Notes: generated from the sequence alone by a model not told the origin. Shown: positions 8,899 through 18,697, counted from the stretch's first letter. The stretch: 64,000 nucleotides of DNA from Planctomycetota bacterium (GCA_016872775.1 VGZA01000011.1:1-64000), one strand, 5' to 3'. Made by a program: numbers and translations.

Positions 8899-9465
8899 AT
8901 GAAAGAACCGTCGACAGCTTCCAAGGACGAACAGGAGATCGTCATCGATTTACGGTCTCCCGGCGTCGCGGCTGTGCTCGCATGGCTGATCCCTGGCGCG
9001 GGGCACTTCTACCAACGGCGGTTTGGCAAGGGAATCCTGTTCTTTTGCTGCATCCTCGGCATCTACTTCTTTGGATTGACTTTGGGAGACGGCAAAGTCG
9101 TCTACGCGTCGTTCCGCACCAACGACATCCGCTGGCAGTATGTCTGCCAGTTGCCTGTCGGCCTTCCCGCCGTTCCCGCCCTGATCCAGAGCCAACGTGT
9201 GATTCGCGAGCAAAAACCGCCGCTGTGGAAAGGCTGGATGGCGCCTCCGCAGCATGTGAATCCGAACTTCGACGATCAGCTTTCCCAGTGGCACTTGAAT
9301 CTGAAATGGAAATTCGAGTTGGCCACGCTCTATACGATGATCGCCGGCTTGCTGAATGTGCTGGCGATCTACGATGCTTTTGCGGGGCCGATGATCCTAT
9401 TGCCCGACAGCAAGGAGCGGGAGCCGGCAGGCTCCGAATCGGGAAAACAGCCTGACGACAGTTGA
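8899..9465 (+). CDS. Small multi-pass membrane protein, TM2/DUF6677-like
   Basis: 188 residues from ATG 8899. The sequence AVLAWLIPGAGHFYQRRFGK followed by a hydrophobic segment (GILFFCCILGIYFFGLTLG) is the TM2-type arrangement of helix, polar turn and helix. A third hydrophobic segment is near residue 145-165. The terminal tail is charged. The family is known mainly from planctomycetes and has no established function. The gene is followed 59 bases later by another small membrane-protein gene, so the two probably form an operon. Confidence 0.75.
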   Translation: MKEPSTASKDEQEIVIDLRSPGVAAVLAWLIPGAGHFYQRRFGKGILFFCCILGIYFFGLTLGDGKVVYASFRTNDIRWQYVCQLPVGLPAVPALIQSQRVIREQKPPLWKGWMAPPQHVNPNFDDQLSQWHLNLKWKFELATLYTMIAGLLNVLAIYDAFAGPMILLPDSKEREPAGSESGKQPDDS

Positions 9466-9524
9466 GGTCGAAGTCAGGATTTTGGGAACCGACGGGAACG
9501 TCAAGTCGCAAAAGGGTCCTTTCG

Positions 9525-9728
9525 ATGGAAATGCTGGCGGTCGCGATTACGAAAAATCAACTCTGGCATCTCTTGCCCCTGGTCGTAGCCGTGAGCCTTG
9601 TCTATGGCGCAACCCGGCATGAGTACGTCGTTCCGATTCTCGTCAATGCGTTCCGATTTGGCCTATGGATGCTGGGATTCGTCGCGGTCCTGTTCGTCGT
9701 ATTACTCTGGGTCTCGCGCAGCCTCTAG
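9525..9728 (+). CDS. Small two-helix membrane protein (67 aa)
   Basis: ATG at 9525 begins MEMLAVAITKNQLWHLLPLV and the chain has two hydrophobic stretches (about residues 15-27 and 42-63) with the short polar segment GATRHEY between them. The stop falls 13 bases before the end of the convergent DUF1501 gene. It is adjacent to and in the same direction as the DUF6677-like gene and is probably cotranscribed with it. No function recognised. Confidence 0.7.
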   Translation: MEMLAVAITKNQLWHLLPLVVAVSLVYGATRHEYVVPILVNAFRFGLWMLGFVAVLFVVLLWVSRSL

Positions 9729-9741
9729 TGCTTTGTCGAAG

Positions 9742-11175
9742 TCAGGCGAAGATCTCGCGAACAACGTTACCGTGCACATCGGTCAGTCGGAAGTCACGGC
9801 CCGCATGGCGATACGTGAGACGTTCGTGGTCGATTCCCAGCGCGTACAACAGCGTGGCGTGAAGGTCGTGCATATGCACGGGGTTCTCGACCGGGCGGTA
9901 GCCAAAGTCGTCGGTCGCACCGTACGTCAAGCCTCCGCGGACACCGCCTCCCGCCATCCAGACCGAAAAGGCCTGGGGGTGGTGGTTCCGTCCGTCACCG
10001 TTTTCGACCATCGGCGTCCGTCCGAACTCGGCGCCCCACAATACGAGGGTATCTTCGAGCAAGCCGCGCTGGGCGAGATCGGAGATTAATCCGGCGATCG
10101 GCCGATCGACCTTCGCCGCTTCGGCGATGCTTCCTTGCTGGACCTTCTGGTGGTGATCCCAGGTGTAGTTGGTTGAAACCTGGATATACCTTACGCCCTG
10201 TTCGGCGAACTTCCGCGCCAGCAGGCACTGCCGTCCGAAATTGTCGGTGGGCTCGCTGCCGATCCCGTAGAGTTCCAAGGTCGATCGGGACTCGTCTTGA
10301 ATGCCCATGATCGCCGGCATGGTCGACTGCATGCGAAACGCCAGTTCATAATTCGCGATCAAACTCTCGATCTGCGGGTCGATTCCGCTGGACTTGGAGT
10401 GACGGCGGTTGAGCGACTGTACGAAGTCGAGCTGGTCGCGCTGCTGGGATGCCGAAAGTCGCGCATTGCCGAGATTGGAAACGGCGGCCTGGGCGATCGG
10501 CGTTTCCGCCGATCCGATGGCCATCGCCTGATGCATGGCGGGCAAGAACGCACTGCCGTAGTTCTGCACTCCGCCATGTCCGCGGGGCGGTGAAATGGTC
10601 ATGAATGCCGGCAGGCAGTCGTTTTCGCTTCCCAGTCCGTAGCTGACCCAGGCTCCGACGCTCGGCCGTACCAGGTTCGCCTGACCCGTATGCAGCCGCA
10701 ACAGCGCCTCGCCGTGGGCGCTTCCCTCGGTATGCAGCGAACGAACAACGCAGAGCCGGTCGGCATGCTGTGACAGATGCGGGAATAACTCGCTGATCCA
10801 GACGCCGCCCTCACCATGTCGGTCGAAGCGGAACGGTGATCCGAGCAGTTCCCCCAACTGCTCGCGATCGCTTCCGACGTCTTTCCCGGAGAGCTGTTTA
10901 CCGGCGTCGAGGTTCAGCCGCGGTTTCGGATCAAATAGGTCGACATGACTAGGGCCGCCCCACATGAACAGGAATAAAATCCGCTTGGCGCGGGGCGCGA
11001 AGTGCGGCGCGGCGAATCGTGCGGTATTTGGGCCGGGCGCCCCGGCATGAGGCGGCTGCTCCGCGCGCGTTCGTTCGCCCGCCAGAGCCGCAAGGGCAAG
11101 CTGGCCGAATCCGCAGGCGGTCGCCCGCAACGCATCGCGCCGCGTCCAGGTCGCTTGGAAATTGTTGCACGGCAT
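9742..11175 (-). CDS. DUF1501 family protein, partner of the upstream PSD1 gene
   Basis: 477 residues. The leader WTRRDALRATACGFGQLALA has the twin-Arg pair of a Tat-like signal. Family motifs include RILFLFMWGGPSHVDLFDPK, SAHGEALLRLHTGQ, RQCLLARKFAEQGVRYIQVS, LWGAEFGRTP and the C-terminal HDLHATLLYALGIDHERLTY. It begins 3 bases after the stop of the PSD1 gene, so the two are translated from one transcript. Exported, with unknown substrate; the paired organisation is typical of planctomycetes. Confidence 0.93.
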   Translation of the reverse strand: MPCNNFQATWTRRDALRATACGFGQLALAALAGERTRAEQPPHAGAPGPNTARFAAPHFAPRAKRILFLFMWGGPSHVDLFDPKPRLNLDAGKQLSGKDVGSDREQLGELLGSPFRFDRHGEGGVWISELFPHLSQHADRLCVVRSLHTEGSAHGEALLRLHTGQANLVRPSVGAWVSYGLGSENDCLPAFMTISPPRGHGGVQNYGSAFLPAMHQAMAIGSAETPIAQAAVSNLGNARLSASQQRDQLDFVQSLNRRHSKSSGIDPQIESLIANYELAFRMQSTMPAIMGIQDESRSTLELYGIGSEPTDNFGRQCLLARKFAEQGVRYIQVSTNYTWDHHQKVQQGSIAEAAKVDRPIAGLISDLAQRGLLEDTLVLWGAEFGRTPMVENGDGRNHHPQAFSVWMAGGGVRGGLTYGATDDFGYRPVENPVHMHDLHATLLYALGIDHERLTYRHAGRDFRLTDVHGNVVREIFA

Positions 11176-11178
11176 CGA

Positions 11179-13368
11179 TCAATCCAGTAGCTGAAAGCGA
11201 CCTGAAGCAAACAATGCCTGGCACGCCAACGCCCAGGCCCGCAGCCGACGCTCCTGGTCGTCACCCGTACCAGTATCGGCGAGTCGCGCCACGAACGCCA
11301 GCAGTTCCTGCCGTTCCGGGCCGGCGTTCGGCATATTCAGCAGGGAGGCGAGCAGAAATTCGGCCCGATCTTCGTCGTTCCTATATTGATCGATCACCAG
11401 GATTCTTCGCGCCGTGGCCTCGGCGACCGCCAGGACGGAAGGGTCATTCATGAGGAAAAGCGCCTGCGGGGCCACGACCGTTTTTGGCCGCATGCCGGTC
11501 GCACAATGCGGATTCGCGAAGTCGAAGGCCTCGAAGATCTCCGGCAGGTCGTTGCGAATCACCGGCAGATAGACGGCACGGCAATGGAAATCGGTGCGAC
11601 GGCGGTTCTTATTGTCTCCCACCGCCGTCGCCTGGTCCCCCAGATAGGCGACGGTGGAGTCGACGCGCGCCAGGTCGAGTTCCCCGGCCGCGAACCAAAT
11701 CGCGTCCCGGAGCGATTCCGGGTCGAGTCGCCGTCGATCGGCCTTCCAATACCAACGGTTGTCGGGATCGATCGACCGCCCGGACTGCGGATCCCCGCTG
11801 GAACTGCTCATTGCCGCCGTTCGGCTGAGGACCAGACGCCGGACCTGCATCTTCATTGACCATTGCCCATCGATCAATTTGGCCGCCATGACGTCGAGCA
11901 ACTCAGGGTGACTGGGAGCTTCGCCCGTACGTCCGAAATTGTCGACGGTGCGGACTAGTCCTTGCCCGAACAGGTGGTACCAGATTCGATTCGCCAACAC
12001 GCGTGCCGACAATCGGCCGGCCCCCGCTTGCACGTCGGTCAACCAGCAAGCGAGTTGCAGACGTCCGCTTTGCCCTTCCGGAATCGCTGCCGGGCTGTCC
12101 GCAACGACGCGCAGGAAACCGCGTGGGACAACGTCGCCAGTCCGATCGAACTGCCCCGACAACCGGACCGCCTCGTCGGCCGGCTTCTCCTCGTCGCACG
12201 GGATCATCCCGCGAGGTGGAATGGCGGGCGGCGAGGCGATTTCCGCGCGAATCCGCTCCAGCAACTCCTTCTGCGATGCGACGCGTTGGTCCTTCGAGCG
12301 GCCGCGATCCGCGGCGTCGGCGCTGACCGCATCCGCGTGCTTCGCCGCCAGGTCGGTGAATCCGGATTCGTCGTCTTTCTCGAGCAGTTCCAACGCCGAC
12401 TTCGCCTGCTTTTCGCGTTCCTTGCGCCGAGGCTGTTCGCGCCAAAAAGTCTCGTAGGCGGAATTTTGCTGATCGCCTTCCTCTCCGATTCCGACCAGTC
12501 GTTCCATCATCCGCTGCTCGCCTAACATATACCGCGTCATCATCACCTGGGTGGAGGTGAAGATTCCCGCCATCGCGTAGTAATCGGTCGTGGGGATCGG
12601 GTCGAACTTGTGGTCGTGGCAACGGGCGCAACCGAGCGTCTGCCCAAGAATGACGCGACCGATCGTATCAAGCTGTTCGTCGGCGACGTCCATACGACGT
12701 TGTCGCGGATCGTTGCCCAACAGAACTTTCGGGCCGATGACCAGGAATCCGGCCGCGATTCGCTGACGGTCGCGCTGCTCCGTTGACGCGAACGGAAGCA
12801 GATCGCCCGCGATCTGTTCCGTGACGAACCGGTCAAACGGCAGGTCCGCATTCAACGCGTCGATGACCCAATTGCGGTAACGCCAAGCCTCACGAAACAG
12901 GAAGTTCTCATCGAGCCCATTGGAGTCGGCGTAGCGCGCGAGATCGAACCAGTGCCGGCCCCAGCGCTCGCCGAATCGAGGGGAGGCCAACAGCGGATCG
13001 GTATGGCGTTCGAGAGCATCCGGCAGCGGGTCATTTTCGTAGTCGAAGTAATCGTCGAGTACCGGCGGCAGACCGGAAAGCTGGAAATGCAGGCGACGCA
13101 GAATCGTCCTGCGATCGGCGTCCGGCGCCGGACGCAACCCGACCGACTCCAGCTGCGCCAGAATGAACGCATCGTCCACGGATCGTGGCCATTCCGCTAG
13201 CGCGAATTGCATCGGCGTGGCGTCGCGGCGTAGCGGCGAAAAGGCCCAGTGGCCGCGTCCGAGCACCGGGTCGGCCGGATCGTCCGTTCCCGCAGCCGCG
13301 TGGCTCATCATGCTGGCAAGGACGGCCAGCATGGCGCGGAAAATCGGTTGGAATCGAACGATCGACAT
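11179..13368 (-). CDS. PSD1 protein (DUF1549 and DUF1553 domains), no cytochrome-like domain
   Basis: 729 residues from ATG 13368, chosen because MSIVRFQPIFRAMLAVLASM provides a signal peptide; the frame is open to 13494 without one. The DUF1549 region is near residues 55-280 (FGERWGRHWFDLARYADSNG; LGCARCHDHKFDPIP) and the DUF1553 region near 470-690 (LSARVLANRIWYHLFGQGLV; VVAPQALFLMNDP). The N-terminal haem-like CxxCH domain found in many PSD1 proteins, including the one at 20296, is absent. A charged helical insert separates the two domains. First gene of the PSD1-DUF1501 operon. Confidence 0.93.
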   Translation of the reverse strand: MSIVRFQPIFRAMLAVLASMMSHAAAGTDDPADPVLGRGHWAFSPLRRDATPMQFALAEWPRSVDDAFILAQLESVGLRPAPDADRRTILRRLHFQLSGLPPVLDDYFDYENDPLPDALERHTDPLLASPRFGERWGRHWFDLARYADSNGLDENFLFREAWRYRNWVIDALNADLPFDRFVTEQIAGDLLPFASTEQRDRQRIAAGFLVIGPKVLLGNDPRQRRMDVADEQLDTIGRVILGQTLGCARCHDHKFDPIPTTDYYAMAGIFTSTQVMMTRYMLGEQRMMERLVGIGEEGDQQNSAYETFWREQPRRKEREKQAKSALELLEKDDESGFTDLAAKHADAVSADAADRGRSKDQRVASQKELLERIRAEIASPPAIPPRGMIPCDEEKPADEAVRLSGQFDRTGDVVPRGFLRVVADSPAAIPEGQSGRLQLACWLTDVQAGAGRLSARVLANRIWYHLFGQGLVRTVDNFGRTGEAPSHPELLDVMAAKLIDGQWSMKMQVRRLVLSRTAAMSSSSGDPQSGRSIDPDNRWYWKADRRRLDPESLRDAIWFAAGELDLARVDSTVAYLGDQATAVGDNKNRRRTDFHCRAVYLPVIRNDLPEIFEAFDFANPHCATGMRPKTVVAPQALFLMNDPSVLAVAEATARRILVIDQYRNDEDRAEFLLASLLNMPNAGPERQELLAFVARLADTGTGDDQERRLRAWALACQALFASGRFQLLD

Positions 13369-13410
13369 GCCCCAATCGTAGTCGGTACGTTGCGGGATTG
13401 TACAGACTCT

Positions 13411-13455
13411 CGAGATGAGGGTAGTGTGCAGAATTAGGACACTACCGAGATGAGG
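13411..13455. repeat. Hairpin flanked by 10-base direct repeats
   Basis: The arms GGTAGTGT (13420-13427) and ACACTACC (13439-13446) form an 8-bp stem with an 11-base loop. The direct repeat CGAGATGAGG occurs at 13411-13420 and 13446-13455, overlapping both arms by one base. It lies upstream of the PSD1 gene, in the divergent gap before the TIGR03009 gene. It could be a regulator site or the footprint of a small mobile element. Confidence 0.6.
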
Positions 13456-13482
13456 CGTCGCTAGAACGGCGTTTCGGGCGAA

Positions 13483-13506
13483 AGCTCGAAACAATTTTCG
13501 AGCTAC
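13483..13506. repeat. Palindromic repeat, single arm of the CTCGAAAC family
   Basis: AGCTCGAAA-CAAT-TTTCGAGCT forms a 9-bp stem, followed by ACG. It matches the right arm of the repeat at 61677-61768 and 63352-63424 with two differences. It lies in the divergent intergenic region. Confidence 0.6.
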
Positions 13507-13623
13507 GTGCTAGCACACTTCCGGCATCGGCGGAGCGACAATCGATCTTGGGGGCTACGGCCGCTGTTTGCTATAATCCGACGCGGAGTTGTTCTCGGAT
13601 TCCAGGTCCAAGGTGGGCAGGCT

Positions 13624-14823
13624 ATGAATAGTCGCTGGGTTGGTCGGACGGTACGGACCGGTTGGGTGTTACCGCTCGGAGTGATTCTGGCCGGATTGCA
13701 AACGACGGCCTGGGCCCAGGCGACGCGGCCGCCAGGCAACTCAGCGGGAAATCCGGCCGCCAGAAATTCCAATACTGCGCCCGCGACGGGCAAGCAGAAG
13801 GGGAACGCTCCGGCCAATGGTCCCGCGGCGGGAACGGCGCCGTCCAAAGGTGGAACCAGCAACGGGGCCCGCAAATCGGCGGACAACTCGACAGGCCCCA
13901 AGAGCGGTGCGGCTACTTCGGGCGGGAAAGGGGCCGCTGACGGTGCGAGATCGGCCGATGCGCCCAAAGGTGTCGACGCGCGCCCGCGACAGCCCAAGTG
14001 GTTCCCTTTGGCTGCGGACGAGCAAGCGTACGTTGACGACGTGTTGAAGGTCTGGGAACAACAGAGCAGCAAGATCCAGCATTTCCGCTGCAGCTTTGTC
14101 CGATTCCGCTATGACCCGGCGTTTGGACCGTACGAGACCGCCGCCGATGGGCGTAACGGCAAGCTGCATCCGGCCGAACTGCATCGCGGCGTGATCTACT
14201 ATCAGTCGCCTAACAAAGGGATGATCCGCGTCGACAAGGTCGAGAAGAACAACCTTCAGGCGGGCAGCAGCAGTGACCGCTGGGAGCCGATGAACGCGGC
14301 GGGCGAATACTGGATGTGCAACGGGAAGGCCCTGTTCTTCTTGAATCATGCCGACAAGACGCTCGTCGAGAGCCCGATTCCGGCGGGGATGCAGGGCAAA
14401 GACATCGTCAACAGTCCGTTGCCATTCGTATTCGGTGCCCGCGCCGGCCAAGTCAAAGATCGATTCTGGATCCGCCCGCTGGCCGCGGAAACCGACAACG
14501 AAGCACGCCTGGAATTCGTCCCCAGGACGAGCGCGGATGCGCCGAACTACAAGCGTGTGCAGGTGATCTTGGAAGAACAAAACAAAGAAGTCACGCCGAA
14601 GGGGCTTTGGATCCAGAACCACGATGACACCGAGGACAGTTACCTGCTCGAGGATCGTGAGAAGAACTGGAACATGGTGCTCGACAAATTGAAGAACCCG
14701 TTTCAGGCGGCATTCGACCAGCCGGTGGTGCCAAAGGGCTACAAGAAGGTCACGGAGCGTGACGAGCCGGCGGCGCCTCCTTCCCAGGCGCAGCGCGGCG
14801 CTGGTCCGGTGCAGCGCAAGTAG
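13624..14823 (+). CDS. TIGR03009-type exported planctomycete protein
   Basis: 399 residues from ATG 13624. The N-terminal signal is GWVLPLGVILAGLQTTAWAQ. A long low-complexity linker rich in Ala, Gly, Ser and Asn covers residues about 30-120. The globular part (about 130-380) follows the TIGR03009 pattern, for example VLKVWEQQSSKIQHFRCSFV and AGEYWMCNGKALFFLNHADK. The domain resembles outer-membrane lipoprotein carriers of the LolA type. The actual cargo is unknown. The upstream frame extends to 13507 but lacks a signal, so the later ATG is preferred. It is convergent with the ABC transporter operon. Confidence 0.85.
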   Translation: MNSRWVGRTVRTGWVLPLGVILAGLQTTAWAQATRPPGNSAGNPAARNSNTAPATGKQKGNAPANGPAAGTAPSKGGTSNGARKSADNSTGPKSGAATSGGKGAADGARSADAPKGVDARPRQPKWFPLAADEQAYVDDVLKVWEQQSSKIQHFRCSFVRFRYDPAFGPYETAADGRNGKLHPAELHRGVIYYQSPNKGMIRVDKVEKNNLQAGSSSDRWEPMNAAGEYWMCNGKALFFLNHADKTLVESPIPAGMQGKDIVNSPLPFVFGARAGQVKDRFWIRPLAAETDNEARLEFVPRTSADAPNYKRVQVILEEQNKEVTPKGLWIQNHDDTEDSYLLEDREKNWNMVLDKLKNPFQAAFDQPVVPKGYKKVTERDEPAAPPSQAQRGAGPVQRK

Positions 14824-14833
14824 TCGCGGGGCG

Positions 14834-16357
14834 TTAATTCGCGCCGCGAGTCGCCGCTTCCATGATCCGTTGTTCGGTCGCTTCCGAGCGGGGAAATTCG
14901 GCCGTCATTCGGCCTTCGCTGAGCACCAGGATTCGATCGCTGACGGTCAGCAATTCTGGCAGTTCGCTGCTGGTCAGAATAATCGCAATCCCCTGGCGGC
15001 AGAGCCGGTCCATCAGTCGATAGAGCTCCGCCTTGGCGCCGACATCGACTCCGCGTGTGGGATCATCCAGCAGCAGCACGCGCGGATTGGTCAATAGCCA
15101 GCGGCCGAGGATGCACTTCTGCTGGTTCCCCCCACTGAGACTCGTGATCGGCGATTCCGGGGACGCGGTCTTCACCGCCAGCTGTTCGAGCATTCTGGCG
15201 GTCATCGATCGTTCCTTGCCGCCGCGTACGACTCCCCACCGGGTGGCATCCCGCAGGGTGCAGATGGAGATATTTTCGCGGACGCTGAGTTGGGAGAACA
15301 ATCCCAGCCTTTTGCGGTCTTCCGTGACCATCGCCACGCCGGCCCGGCAGGCCTGCGCCGGGTGCGTAAACAGGGCGGGTACTCCCCCCAATCGGATTTC
15401 TCCGCTGGGTAATTCCGTTCCGGCGCCGAACAGGGATTCCAGCAACTCGGTGCGTCCCGCGCCCATCAAGCCGGCAATTCCCAGGATCTCGCCGCGGCGC
15501 AGCTGGAACGTGATCTCTTTCAGTCGCCAGCCGCGCGCGTGACCCGGCCAGGCCAGCGACAAATTCCGCACTTCCAGCACCGGTTCGCCAGGCACGCGAA
15601 CTCCGCCCAGATCGACCGATTCGATCTCGCGGCCGACCATGCGGTGCGTGACCTCCTTGGGCGAGGTCGCGGACCGATCGAGCGTCGCGACTAGCTGTCC
15701 ATCGCGAAGAACAGTAATGCGATCGGAAAGCCGAAATACCTCGTCCATCTTGTGGGAAATGTACAGGATCGTAACGCCGCGATCACGGAGTCGCTGGATG
15801 ACCCGGTAGAGCCGCTCGACTTCCGACTCGGTCAAAGCACTGGTTGGCTCGTCCATGATCAGGATTTCGGTCTTCAGCGACAGCGCTTTGGCGATTTCCA
15901 CCAGCTGCTGGTCGCCGACGCGCAGGGTACCGGCCATCTGGCGCGGTGAAACATCGCATTCCAGTTCCGCCAGCAGTTCCGCGGCCGCCTGTTCCATGGC
16001 GCGGTCGTTGAGCAATCCAATCGCGGTGCGCATTTCCCGGCCCAAGTAGATATTGGCCGCGGCGGAGAGCTGATCGACGATGTTCAGCTCCTGGTGAATG
16101 ATGCTGATCCCGGCCTGCTCGGCCGCCCGTGTTCCTTGAAATCGGATCGGCGCGCCGCGCAGCAACAGCTCACCGTCGAAATCGGTAATCACGCCGGAGA
16201 GTATTTTCATCAGCGTGCTTTTTCCGGCTCCGTTTTCGCCGCAGATCGAGTGCAGTTCGCCGCGGCGCACGTCCAGTGTCACATCTTTCAGCGCGACGAC
16301 GCCGGGAAACTGCTTGGTGACCTGGCGGATCGAAATGATCGGCAGCTCGTCCATCAC
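14834..16357 (-). CDS. Sugar ABC transporter ATP-binding protein, RbsA/MglA type
   Basis: 507 residues with two ATPase domains, as in RbsA and MglA. Domain 1 has Walker A GENGAGKST (40-48) and Walker B LIMDEPTSALTE. Domain 2 has the degenerate Walker A GLMGAGRTE, as usual for the family, and the signature SGGNQQKCILGRWLL. It energises import of a pentose or hexose across the cytoplasmic membrane. Its start overlaps the permease stop by 4 bases (ATGA), so translation is probably coupled. Substrate cannot be told from sequence. Confidence 0.93.
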   Translation of the reverse strand: MMDELPIISIRQVTKQFPGVVALKDVTLDVRRGELHSICGENGAGKSTLMKILSGVITDFDGELLLRGAPIRFQGTRAAEQAGISIIHQELNIVDQLSAAANIYLGREMRTAIGLLNDRAMEQAAAELLAELECDVSPRQMAGTLRVGDQQLVEIAKALSLKTEILIMDEPTSALTESEVERLYRVIQRLRDRGVTILYISHKMDEVFRLSDRITVLRDGQLVATLDRSATSPKEVTHRMVGREIESVDLGGVRVPGEPVLEVRNLSLAWPGHARGWRLKEITFQLRRGEILGIAGLMGAGRTELLESLFGAGTELPSGEIRLGGVPALFTHPAQACRAGVAMVTEDRKRLGLFSQLSVRENISICTLRDATRWGVVRGGKERSMTARMLEQLAVKTASPESPITSLSGGNQQKCILGRWLLTNPRVLLLDDPTRGVDVGAKAELYRLMDRLCRQGIAIILTSSELPELLTVSDRILVLSEGRMTAEFPRSEATEQRIMEAATRGAN

Positions 16358-17547
16358 GGTCGGCTTCCTCCGCGCCGGAAATGCTCCCAGATCTTAACGC
16401 CGGTGAGTGCGACCGTGACGGTTGCGCCCAGCATCACTGCCCAAGTCATTCCAGCGAGCTGCGAGACAAGCACTGTCGTCAGCAAGCCGAGATTGGCGAT
16501 CGTCACGATTCCCAGGGCGCCGGGGAAAGCCTCGCGGCCGGTTCGCAGCGCCTGGCGTACCTGGGAAAAGGCCACCGCCACCACGACCACCACCCCCACG
16601 ATCAGACCTTCGTAGACGTCCGCGCCGGTCTTGATCACTTTGGCGATTCCGTCGATGACGGCGCGCAAAAAAAGCGCGCCCAGGATCGTACCGGGTACGG
16701 TACCGACGCCGCCCTGCAGGCTCACTCCACCCACCACCGCCGCCGCGATCGCATTCAGTTCGTAACCACGGCCCAGCGTCTGAGGGTCAGCGACCGCTTG
16801 ATCCCCGATATAGAGGATTCCGGCGATCGTCGAAGTCAATGAACCGATACAGTACGCCAGCCATTTGACGCGATCGGTCTGCACGCCGCTCAGTCGAGCG
16901 GCCTGTTCGTTGCCGCCTAACGCGTAGATGTGGCGTCCGACGACCGTTTGCCGCAGCAGAAACCAGGTGGCAATCGCCAGCACCAGAAAAATGCTCGCGG
17001 GAATCCAGACCGTCGTGCCGAGATAGCGGAAGTTTTCGTCATAGATCTGAATCTGCGTGCTTTTGCCCCCGAGCTTCGCTTGCGTGACATTTTCGCAGAT
17101 CACTCGCCCCAGGCTGCGCAGCCCGACCAGCGTCGCCAGCGTCGCCACAAACGGCGGCAGGCGTATGATCGTAATCAACCAGGCGTGCATCGATCCCACC
17201 AGCAGCCCCACGAGGATGGTGCCTGCGATGCAGACCGCGATGATCCCGACCGAAAGCGTGGTCTCGCCTTTCATCGCGTCGGGGGCGATCAACGTCATGA
17301 ACGTGGCACAGATCGTGCCGCTGAACGCGATCATCGAGCCGGCCGAGAGGTCGATTCCCCCCGAAATGATCACCAGCGCCGCGCCCAAGGCGAAGATTCC
17401 GAGCAGGCTGGTCTGCCGGATGATCTCGATCAGACTGTCGGTCGGATTCTGCAGGTAGTTATGATTCGAGTCCAGCAATGCCGTCAACGTCGCGACGACC
17501 AGAATCGCCGCGACAAGGATCAACTCGTTAAGTCGGAATGGCAGCAT
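16354..17547 (-). CDS. Sugar ABC transporter permease, RbsC type
   Basis: 397 residues, nearly all hydrophobic, with about ten likely membrane helices. Family segments include ISGGIDLSAGSMIAFSGTIC, the loop NAIAAAVVGGVSLQGGVGTV, and the C-terminal GIAKVIKTGADVYEGLIVGV. It is longer than typical RbsC (about 320 residues) through a C-terminal extension with extra hydrophobic segments. It forms the channel with the adjacent ATP-binding protein. Confidence 0.92.
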   Translation of the reverse strand: MLPFRLNELILVAAILVVATLTALLDSNHNYLQNPTDSLIEIIRQTSLLGIFALGAALVIISGGIDLSAGSMIAFSGTICATFMTLIAPDAMKGETTLSVGIIAVCIAGTILVGLLVGSMHAWLITIIRLPPFVATLATLVGLRSLGRVICENVTQAKLGGKSTQIQIYDENFRYLGTTVWIPASIFLVLAIATWFLLRQTVVGRHIYALGGNEQAARLSGVQTDRVKWLAYCIGSLTSTIAGILYIGDQAVADPQTLGRGYELNAIAAAVVGGVSLQGGVGTVPGTILGALFLRAVIDGIAKVIKTGADVYEGLIVGVVVVVAVAFSQVRQALRTGREAFPGALGIVTIANLGLLTTVLVSQLAGMTWAVMLGATVTVALTGVKIWEHFRRGGSRP

Positions 17548-17584
17548 GGCGTCGTACGAGGAGCAGCCGGGTCAACCGGCAGGT

Positions 17585-18697
17585 TCAGGAACCCTTGAGG
17601 TCGTACTTCGCTAACCAGTCCTTGAAGCTCTTCAATGACAGGAACTGCACATTCGATTCGAACATTTCCTGTTTCAAGGCCGAGCCGCTGTCGGGAACCA
17701 CGACTTTCAAGCCGGTGTCGTACAAGTCTCCGTCGGGCTTACCGTCGTTGGGAAACATCGCTTTGATCACCGCCTTGTCGTCCTGCACCATGGCTTTCAG
17801 CAGGCGCACCGCCTGGTACCCCATATCGTACGGATTCTGAACGACCATGGCGTCGATCTGCCCTTCACCCATCTGCTTGATGGCGATCGGTTCCGCGTCG
17901 AAAGTCACCACGACGGTCGCCTTTGCCGGATTTTTCCGTAGACCTTTTTCCTTGCAGACGTCGACAATCGCGGGCGCATTGTACGACCAGATTCCGACTA
18001 GCGCTACCAGGTCCTTGTGATTGGTGATCGCATTCCGGACATTCTCGCGAGCCTTGGTCCGGTCGAGATCGTCGCCCATGCGATCGGCGTCCTTGAACGA
18101 CGACCCGGCCGCTTTGGCGAAGCCATCCATTCGCTCGCGGGCATTGTGGGAACCGGTGCGACCGACAAATTGGACGTAGGAACCTTTGCTGAAACCGCGT
18201 GATTCCAGCACCCCTTTGCCGGCAACCCCTAACGCGATCCCGCCTTTGAGGTTATCCGTGCCGATGTAATAGGGTCGCGCGTCACGGAATCGTTCGCGAT
18301 TCACGTCGGCGTCGACGCAGATCACGTGGACGCCTTTCTTTCGCAGCTTCCGCATTTCTTCCACCACCGCCGCGTTGTCGGCATCCAGCGCGGAAACAGC
18401 GATGCCGACAATGTCATTCTGGCTGGCGAATTGACGCAACTTGTCGATCTGCCCCCGCGGCGTGCCGTCGTTGACTTCCATCACCGCCTTCAAGCCGGTC
18501 TCCGACAGTTTGAATTCCTTTTCACCCGCCTGTAGTCCAAATCGGCAAGCGTCCCAGAAAGGAGAATTGCCGTTCGTAAGAAGAATGATCCGTTTCTCGG
18601 CCGCATCCAGCGAAACCGACCCGGACGCCACAAGGAGCAGCATCAGGCTCAAGATGCGGATCGCCCCGAACCCGATATTCGCAACCGATCGTCTCAT
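17585..18697 (-). CDS. Sugar ABC transporter periplasmic binding protein, RbsB type
   Basis: 370 residues. The signal peptide is ILSLMLLLVASGSVSLDAAE, cleaved after about residue 33. The mature part follows the type I periplasmic binding fold: ILLTNGNSPFWDACRFGLQA, NDIVGIAVSALDAD, VICVDADVNRERFRDARPYY, and GQIDAMVVQNPYDMGYQAVR. A ribosome binding site AGAAGG precedes the ATG. It is the first full-length gene of the ABC operon, behind a small lipoprotein gene. The ligand is probably a sugar (inference). Confidence 0.93.
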   Translation of the reverse strand: MRRSVANIGFGAIRILSLMLLLVASGSVSLDAAEKRIILLTNGNSPFWDACRFGLQAGEKEFKLSETGLKAVMEVNDGTPRGQIDKLRQFASQNDIVGIAVSALDADNAAVVEEMRKLRKKGVHVICVDADVNRERFRDARPYYIGTDNLKGGIALGVAGKGVLESRGFSKGSYVQFVGRTGSHNARERMDGFAKAAGSSFKDADRMGDDLDRTKARENVRNAITNHKDLVALVGIWSYNAPAIVDVCKEKGLRKNPAKATVVVTFDAEPIAIKQMGEGQIDAMVVQNPYDMGYQAVRLLKAMVQDDKAVIKAMFPNDGKPDGDLYDTGLKVVVPDSGSALKQEMFESNVQFLSLKSFKDWLAKYDLKGS

